This document shows positions 6,191-9,091 of a stretch of 9,091 bases of DNA, one piece after another; within the stretch, counting starts at the first letter, position 1; each line of letters begins with the position of its first letter. Made by a program: the position numbers and the translations under genes. The stretch comes from Pseudomonadota bacterium (GTDB lineage Bacteria > Pseudomonadota > Gammaproteobacteria > Burkholderiales > SG8-39). The notes beneath the pieces were generated by a model. It was not told where the DNA came from. It made no database searches and was given only the letters and a program-made list of their open reading frames with translations. The DNA lies in contig JAKAIH010000075.1 in the NCBI GenBank assembly GCA_021825225.1, positions 1 through 9,091 on the forward strand. The letters run 5' to 3'.

Positions 6191-6792
6191 GTGCGCCTCT
6201 CGGATTGAACCGAGCCGGCGCGCGCGATCGCCGCGGCATCCTCTTTGACCAGAAACAGCTGGGTCGCCTGATCCAGGCCGGCCAAATCCTCGGACTCCAC
6301 GGTCATGATCAGGTCCTGGTCCAGCGCGCCGATGAACAGCACCTTGTACAGATTTCGCAGAATCAGGATACCCATCAGGACGCTTGCGAACAGGCCTGCC
6401 ATGTAAATCAGCGCAAGCGGGACTTCCGCGACAGGCGATTTGGTGGCCATGTTGATCACTGTCTGCTTCCAACTGCCTTCGAACAGGATTCCGAGCGTGT
6501 AGAGCATGAGCAACTCGCTGACGACAACGCAGAACAGCTTGTCTTTGCGTGGAAGCGCCTGCACCAGGGAATCGACGCCCAGATGCGCATGCTCGTGTAC
6601 CGCAATCACGGCGCCGATGAAAGTGAGCCAGATGAACAGGTAGCGCGAAACCTCTTCCGAAATCGTGATCCCGGAATTGAAACCGTATCTGAGCACCACA
6701 TTGCCGAAGACCAGAACGACCATGATTGCGAGGATCACGCCGATCACCGCTTCGAGTTGCCGCATGAGGCCGGACAGCATGCGATCAAACAT
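6187..6792 (-). CDS. dctQ: TRAP transporter small membrane subunit DctQ
   Basis: A 201-residue inner-membrane protein with four predicted helices (about 13-34, 50-65, 86-104, 123-146). Between helices 1 and 2 lies the family pattern NVVLRYGFNSGITISEEVSRYLF, followed by IWLTFIGA and HEHAHLGVD. DctQ pairs with DctM to move a ligand delivered by a periplasmic DctP receptor, driven by sodium or proton gradients. No dctP is present, and the partner dctM is truncated, so the gene is probably stranded. The C-terminal tail after helix 4 is about 50 residues, longer than usual. Start choice is uncertain: ATG 6792 begins MFDRML, a natural N-terminus, but has no good Shine-Dalgarno; ATG 6840 would add 16 polar, Arg-rich residues and also lacks one. 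A TTGACA-type promoter lies about 180-210 bp upstream. Confidence 0.9.
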   Translation of the reverse strand: MFDRMLSGLMRQLEAVIGVILAIMVVLVFGNVVLRYGFNSGITISEEVSRYLFIWLTFIGAVIAVHEHAHLGVDSLVQALPRKDKLFCVVVSELLMLYTLGILFEGSWKQTVINMATKSPVAEVPLALIYMAGLFASVLMGILILRNLYKVLFIGALDQDLIMTVESEDLAGLDQATQLFLVKEDAAAIARAGSVQSERRT

Positions 6793-6921
6793 CGCAGCGC
6801 GCCGGGGATATGTCTGGCGCACCGGCGTTCGCGCCTGCATTGCGGGAAAATAGGCACGACGGATGGCTACCAGCCTGATTCTTGCCGATCACGTCTACTC
6901 CTCCGGTTTGGCTTGGAAATG

Positions 6922-6931
6922 GCAAATTTGC
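6922..6931. promoter_or_regulatory. 10-bp palindrome GCAAATTTGC in the dctQ leader
   Basis: A perfect palindrome located between the proposed promoter and the dctQ start. The half site ATTTGC recurs at 7771-7776, close in front of the marR start. This is compatible with a MarR-type operator but short enough to arise by chance. Confidence 0.3.
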
Positions 6932-6976
6932 GCGGCCCAGTGCCGGCGATGCGCCGGCCGAGGCCTTTATTGTTTC

Positions 6977-7006
6977 ATATTGCCAAATGTCATACCACAA
7001 TGTCAA
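6977..7006 (-). promoter_or_regulatory. Candidate sigma70 promoter of the dctQ-Bug-SDR operon, with direct repeats
   Basis: On the minus strand TTGACA (7006-7001) is followed after 18 nt by CAATAT (6982-6977), a modest -10 match (3 of 6). A 7-bp direct repeat TGACATT occurs twice with a 13-bp period (7005-6999 and 6992-6986), once in the -35 and once in the spacer. The octamer CATATTGC (6976-6983 on the plus strand) overlaps the -10. The 6793-7214 gap holds no gene that I can support. Confidence 0.45.
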
Positions 7007-7173
7007 CTCATTTTCGGCTCCGGCGCAGCGCCTAGCGTCCAGGGCGTGGCTTGTACGCGCGGCAATGCGCTGGATTTTGGGCTGAATTTAATGCGAAAAG
7101 GATGAACTCCCCTCGCCATAGTGAAATCTGGAAGAATGAGACTGCATTGCGGGACACCGGCGCGACAGGCAAC

Positions 7174-7192
7174 GGCCGCCATTGCGGCGGCC
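7174..7192 (-). terminator. Hairpin GGCCGCC-ATTGC-GGCGGCC downstream of marR
   Basis: A perfect 7-bp GC stem with a 5-nt loop, 22 nt past the marR stop when read leftward. It lacks the T-run of a full Rho-independent terminator, so it may only slow or process the transcript. It separates marR from the dctQ promoter. Confidence 0.35.
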
Positions 7193-7214
7193 TGATGTCG
7201 CGGCGGTTTGCTGC

Positions 7215-7754
7215 CTAGATGTCAGACAAGGGCGCGGACCGCCCTTTGACGTCCTTGAACTCCATCACGCTGATGACTTCTCCGAGGTCTGCATGGAGAG
7301 CGTCCAGCCGGGACTGTGGAAGATCGGACAAGGCCTGCTGCAGAATGCCGGCAAGGGGGCGCGGCGCGCGCAGCAGGACATTTTCACCCTTGGCAGTAAG
7401 TTCGAGTTGAACCACGCGGTGATCGTCGCCGGTGCGCAGCCTCCTGACCAGATCCAGTTCCTCCAGGCGCCGCAGCATATTGCTCGCGGTTGATAGATGA
7501 ACCCCCAGCGCCTGCGCCAGATCGCTCACTTTGATGCCGGGAGCGTCCGCAATTTCCGCCAGCGCCCAAAGTTGCGCGCCGCTCAGTCCGCATCGTTCCT
7601 CGACCCACTGATAGTGCCGCTTGATCGAGCGCAACAGCACCCGGAACTGCTTCAGCACCTCGAGCCGCTTTTGTTGATTGCCGGCTGCAGCCGACACCGG
7701 CGCAATCAGTCGTTTCTGGCCTTCGCCGAGCTTGGCTTGCGTGTGCATTTCCAT
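7215..7754 (-). CDS. MarR-family transcriptional regulator
   Basis: A 179-residue winged-helix DNA-binding protein. The MarR core occupies about residues 35-150: GLSGAQLWALAEIADAPGIK and VSDLAQALGVHL (56-86), the recognition helix STASNMLRRLEELDLV (88-103), the wing RLRTGDDHR (105-113), and VVQLELTAKG (114-123). The D111 and R113 pair in the wing is characteristic of the family. An unstructured N-terminal extension of about 30 residues is present. Family members usually work as dimers that release DNA when an aromatic or phenolic ligand binds. Position and orientation upstream of the dctQ operon make that operon the likely target. CATATTGC in front of both genes may be part of the site. ATG 7754 is chosen; ATG 7748 two codons later is possible. 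Ribosome-binding signals are weak (AAGG at 12 nt). Confidence 0.9.
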   Translation of the reverse strand: MEMHTQAKLGEGQKRLIAPVSAAAGNQQKRLEVLKQFRVLLRSIKRHYQWVEERCGLSGAQLWALAEIADAPGIKVSDLAQALGVHLSTASNMLRRLEELDLVRRLRTGDDHRVVQLELTAKGENVLLRAPRPLAGILQQALSDLPQSRLDALHADLGEVISVMEFKDVKGRSAPLSDI

Positions 7755-7932
7755 TTTTCTGTGCTACCTTATTTGCGAATTCAAGCGCTGCGACCGCCGC
7801 TTACGCCGTTTGAGCCCGCACAGTGCATTGATCGGATATTGGACCGCCGTTGCGCTGACCACATTGAATTGCCGCCCGCAATAGGTAGTTACCCTAATCG
7901 CATATTGCGTAGTATTGCACAGAATCGATTTT
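7755..7932. promoter_or_regulatory. marR upstream region with GCAATA/TATTGC repeats
   Basis: No gene is supported here. GCAATA (7878-7883) is inverted relative to TATTGC at 7903-7908, and a second TATTGC follows exactly 10 bp later (7913-7918), one helical turn away on the same face. The first TATTGC lies in CATATTGC (7901-7908), also found at 6976-6983 before dctQ. These repeats lie between marR (leftward) and the proposed rightward RNA and could serve autoregulation. No convincing marR -35/-10 pair was found. Confidence 0.35.
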
Positions 7933-7938
7933 TAGAAT
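7933..7938 (+). promoter_or_regulatory. Possible -10 box TAGAAT for the rightward RNA
   Basis: TAGAAT matches the -10 consensus in five of six positions and sits in an AT-rich patch unlike the surroundings. No good -35 lies at 16-18 nt. The tandem TATTGC repeats just upstream may bind an activator or repressor. Transcription would start near 7945. Confidence 0.3.
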
Positions 7939-7976
7939 ACTCTGTAATCGTTATGCGCCGGCGGGATGGTGTACTC

Positions 7977-8042
7977 ATGAAAACAATGAGATACGTGTTC
8001 GCCGGCCAGTATCATGGAAGGAGGAGGAGGAGGCCGCGATAA
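7977..8042 (+). CDS. Possible 21-codon Arg-rich leader peptide
   Basis: An ATG at 7977 opens a frame reading MKTMRYVFAGQYHG, then five consecutive Arg, all AGG, then Pro-Arg and TAA. An in-frame ATG at 7953 would add eight residues. A weak GGGATGG lies about 8-14 nt upstream of 7977. AGG is usually rare in GC-rich betaproteobacteria, so five in tandem could stall ribosomes, and the strong terminator about 100 nt later would suit an attenuation leader. However, the start lies in hairpin H1 and the AGG run may instead matter as RNA. Real translation is uncertain. Confidence 0.2.
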   Translation: MKTMRYVFAGQYHGRRRRRPR

Positions 8043-8144
8043 GTCAGGCCATAGTGCGCCAGCGACCGGAAGCGTCGCGCGCATCGAGTCCCCGCGGCGA
8101 GCGTGGGCGGTCGTCGGCAGCATTGCCGGCCGGCCGTTCTTCAA

Positions 8145-8180
8145 AGGCTGGCAAACTCTGTTTGCCAGCCTGTTTTTTTA
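8145..8180 (+). terminator. Strong Rho-independent terminator
   Basis: AGGCTGGCAAAC (8145-8156) and GTTTGCCAGCCT (8160-8171) form a perfect 12-bp stem with a TCT loop, followed by G and seven T (8173-8179). The T-run lies only on the plus-strand downstream side, so it ends a rightward transcript. No rightward protein gene of ordinary size precedes it, which is the main reason to propose an RNA gene here. Confidence 0.9.
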
Positions 8181-8561
8181 TGCGCTGCGCGCGGCTTCAG
8201 CTTGCTTGCCTGCCCAGCCTGAAGTTGCGCCAGATGCCCGCCGCGTATATTGCCCTGAACGCGGGCAGGGTTGCTGCAGTCGCCGCGAACAGTCCGCCAA
8301 GCCACAGCCCGAAACCATGCGTCGCGAGCGTACAGCCTGCCGCCATCGTCGGAATTCGAAAATCCGCCGGTCCACGCAATCCTGCGCCGAATATGAATAG
8401 GTCCCGACGTGGACTGGCGCCCGCGGATACCAAGGCGGCGTGCGGCTGCGAAAGGCGCGGCAAGATCGCCAGAATCGACCCGCCGAGCGGCCGTGTGTGC
8501 GCGTCGGCCGGCAGCGCGCTTCACCGACGACACAGGAAAAGGTGGACAATTGCCCTGCTAC
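8181..8561. other. Long spacer between the terminator and the dodecin leader, no supported gene
   Basis: Open frames exist on both strands, but most are rich in Arg, Ala and Pro and lack ribosome-binding sites. The only one with protein-like character is leftward: ATG 8346 to a stop at 8197, 49 residues, with a hydrophobic segment (THGFGLWLGGLFAATAATL) and a basic tail. The same frame extends upstream to a TTG at 8463. It could be a small membrane protein or the 3' remnant of a degraded transporter gene. No Shine-Dalgarno precedes it and I recognise no family. Confidence 0.3.
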
Positions 8562-8586
8562 CGGTGCCGGCAGCGGCCGTTTTTTT
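8562..8586 (+). terminator. Terminator-like hairpin directly before the dodecin ribosome-binding site
   Basis: CGG-TG-CCG (8562-8569) pairs with CGGCCG (8574-8579) around a GCAG loop, giving six GC pairs with a two-base bulge. Seven T follow (8580-8586). The dodecin Shine-Dalgarno AGGAG begins at 8588. It could end an upstream transcript or act as an attenuator in the dodecin leader. Confidence 0.5.
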
Positions 8587-8598
8587 CAGGAGATCAGC

Positions 8599-8808
8599 AT
8601 GAGCAGCCACGTCTACAAACACATAGAACTCACCGGATCGTCGACCACGAGCATCGAGGACGCCGTCAGCGGCGCCATCGCCAAGGCATCCTTGTCGGTG
8701 CGCAACATCCACTGGTTCGAGGTGGTGGAGACGCGCGGCCATGTGGAGAACGGAAAAGTGGCGCACTGGCAGGTGACCATCAAGGTCGGCTTCACGCTCG
8801 AGGACTGA
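8599..8808 (+). CDS. Dodecin, small flavin-binding/storage protein
   Basis: A 69-residue protein with full family length and pattern: [12 protein letters not shown] (4-15), [15 protein letters not shown] (17-31), [15 protein letters not shown] (35-49), and [18 protein letters not shown] (52-69). Dodecins form hollow dodecamers that bind flavins between subunits. W39 is at the position of the tryptophan that stacks on the isoalloxazine ring, and Q58 is at the glutamine that contacts the flavin. The role is to store flavin and quench its photochemistry in the cytoplasm. AGGAG (8588-8592), 6 nt before the ATG, fixes the start. It stands alone, facing the EamA gene tail to tail with 16 nt between stops. 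An unusual feature is the terminator-like hairpin ending one base before the Shine-Dalgarno. Confidence 0.97.
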   Translation: MSSHVYKHIELTGSSTTSIEDAVSGAIAKASLSVRNIHWFEVVETRGHVENGKVAHWQVTIKVGFTLED

Positions 8809-8832
8809 GCGTCCGCGCCGGCCCTCAGTTTT
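8804..8832 (+). terminator. Weak terminator or stop-spanning inverted repeat after dodecin
   Basis: ACTGAG (8804-8809) pairs with CTCAGT (8824-8829), followed by more T (to 8832). The left arm contains the dodecin TGA, and the right arm contains the complement of the EamA TGA. The stem is short with a 14-nt GC-rich loop, so termination may be inefficient. Confidence 0.35.
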
Positions 8833-9091
8833 CCATCCCGGCCTCGGCCTCGGGATTGAAGCCGCGGCTGCTGAGCCAGATGCCGCCCAGAATCATCGCC
8901 ATGCCGGCGACGTGGAACAGGTGCAGGCGTTCGCCGAGGAAGGCAATCGCGAGCAGGCTGGCGAACACCGGCATCAAGTGCATGAACATGCCGGCCTTGT
9001 TCGGCCCGACGCGCGCAACCGCGTTGTTCCAGAAGATATACCCGAGCACCGACGGGAACACGCCTACATAGGCGAGGCCGGCCACCGAGAT
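8825..9091 (-). CDS. EamA/DMT-family transporter, C-terminal part (starts beyond right edge)
   Basis: The frame is open from the window edge leftward to TGA at 8825, giving 88 residues, the C-terminal end of a protein normally near 300. Typical EamA features are FPSVLGYIFWNNAVARVGPNKAG, followed by the helix MFMHLMPVFASLLAIAFLGE and then HVAGMAMILGGIWLSSRG. These correspond to the last three helices of the second EamA repeat; the short acidic tail ends EAEAGMEN. Family members are inner-membrane exporters of amino acids or other metabolites; the substrate cannot be inferred. It converges on dodecin and shows no functional link to it. Confidence 0.93.
   Translation of the reverse strand: MSVAGLAYVGVFPSVLGYIFWNNAVARVGPNKAGMFMHLMPVFASLLAIAFLGERLHLFHVAGMAMILGGIWLSSRGFNPEAEAGMEN

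Larger units (their letters stand above)
7945..8180 (+). ncRNA. Candidate structured non-coding RNA or leader RNA ending at a strong terminator
   Basis: About 235 nt with no recognisable protein gene but a chain of hairpins. H1: GCCGGCG (7957-7963) pairs with CGCCGGC (8000-8006), enclosing CTCAT-GAAAACA-ATGAG (7974-7990), which extends through GTA/TAC with one bulged A. H2: GGCC (8032-8035) with GGCC (8047-8050). H3: TGCGC (8055-8059) and GCGAC (8062-8066) with GTCGC and GCGCA (8074-8083), loop CGGAAGC. H4: GTCGGCA (8113-8119) with TGCCGGC (8124-8130), loop GCAT. The terminator is at 8145-8180. A GGA-rich run (8016-8033) is single-stranded in this model and could bind CsrA/RsmA or an anti-Shine-Dalgarno. 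I recognise no known riboswitch or small RNA. The 5' end is uncertain; the 3' end is well defined. Confidence 0.5.

Noticed and set aside
8019..8033. AGG repeat considered as a microsatellite or CRISPR-like repeat
   Set aside because: Only five 3-bp units with no spacers; no CRISPR-type repeats were seen anywhere in the window.
7497..8042. 181-codon rightward frame covering the marR antisense strand and its upstream region
   Set aside because: Most of it is antisense to marR; only its last short part (from 7953 or 7977) is considered as a possible leader peptide.
7945..8180. Known riboswitch or housekeeping RNA (FMN, cobalamin, c-di-GMP, fluoride, RNase P, 6S)
   Set aside because: The conserved core segments of these classes, as far as I can recall them, are not present.
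8014..8602. Rightward frames of 128 and 182 codons reading through the terminator region
   Set aside because: They translate through the hairpin and T-run of a strong terminator, have skewed composition and no motif.

Overview
The window is GC-rich, gene-dense DNA that most resembles a betaproteobacterium of the order Burkholderiales. The main pointers are two tandem Bug/TctC-type periplasmic receptors, a family hugely expanded in Bordetella, Cupriavidus and relatives, together with MarR-controlled carboxylate transport genes and catabolic-type enzymes. This placement is inferred from gene content, not from a database search.

Left part (1-1821). A thiamine-diphosphate enzyme of the acetolactate-synthase superfamily runs leftward off the edge. 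It is divergent from a YibF-like glutathione S-transferase. The 240-bp gap between them carries a good leftward sigma70-type promoter, a rightward extended -10, and a dyad that overlaps both.

Central part (1818-6792, all leftward). One probable operon reads dctQ, a broken dctM, a Bug receptor, a second Bug receptor, an SDR-fold protein that lacks the catalytic Tyr and Lys, and an NMT1/4,5-dihydroxyphthalate-decarboxylase-like protein without signal peptide. Its last stop codon overlaps that of the convergent GST gene in a shared CTAG. The gene set suggests uptake and processing of an organic acid, possibly aromatic; the substrate cannot be read from the sequence. DctM stops after about 148 family-like residues, roughly a third of a normal DctM, and is joined to unrelated sequence just ahead of the first Bug gene, so the TRAP transporter is probably dead. 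A MarR-family regulator (7215-7754, leftward) lies upstream, and an 8-bp motif (CATATTGC) occurs in front of both marR and dctQ.

Right part (7755-9091). There is no convincing protein gene between 7755 and 8598. The first half of this gap looks like a rightward structured RNA: a -10-like box, at least four consecutive hairpins, a GGA-rich run, and a perfect 12-bp terminator stem followed by seven T. It may also encode a tiny Arg-rich peptide with five AGG codons in a row. A second terminator-like hairpin ends one base before the Shine-Dalgarno of a dodecin gene. The window closes with the C-terminal end of a leftward EamA-family exporter.

The best candidates for something undescribed are the structured RNA at about 7945-8180, the terminator directly abutting the dodecin ribosome-binding site, and the active-site-less SDR in a receptor-rich operon.
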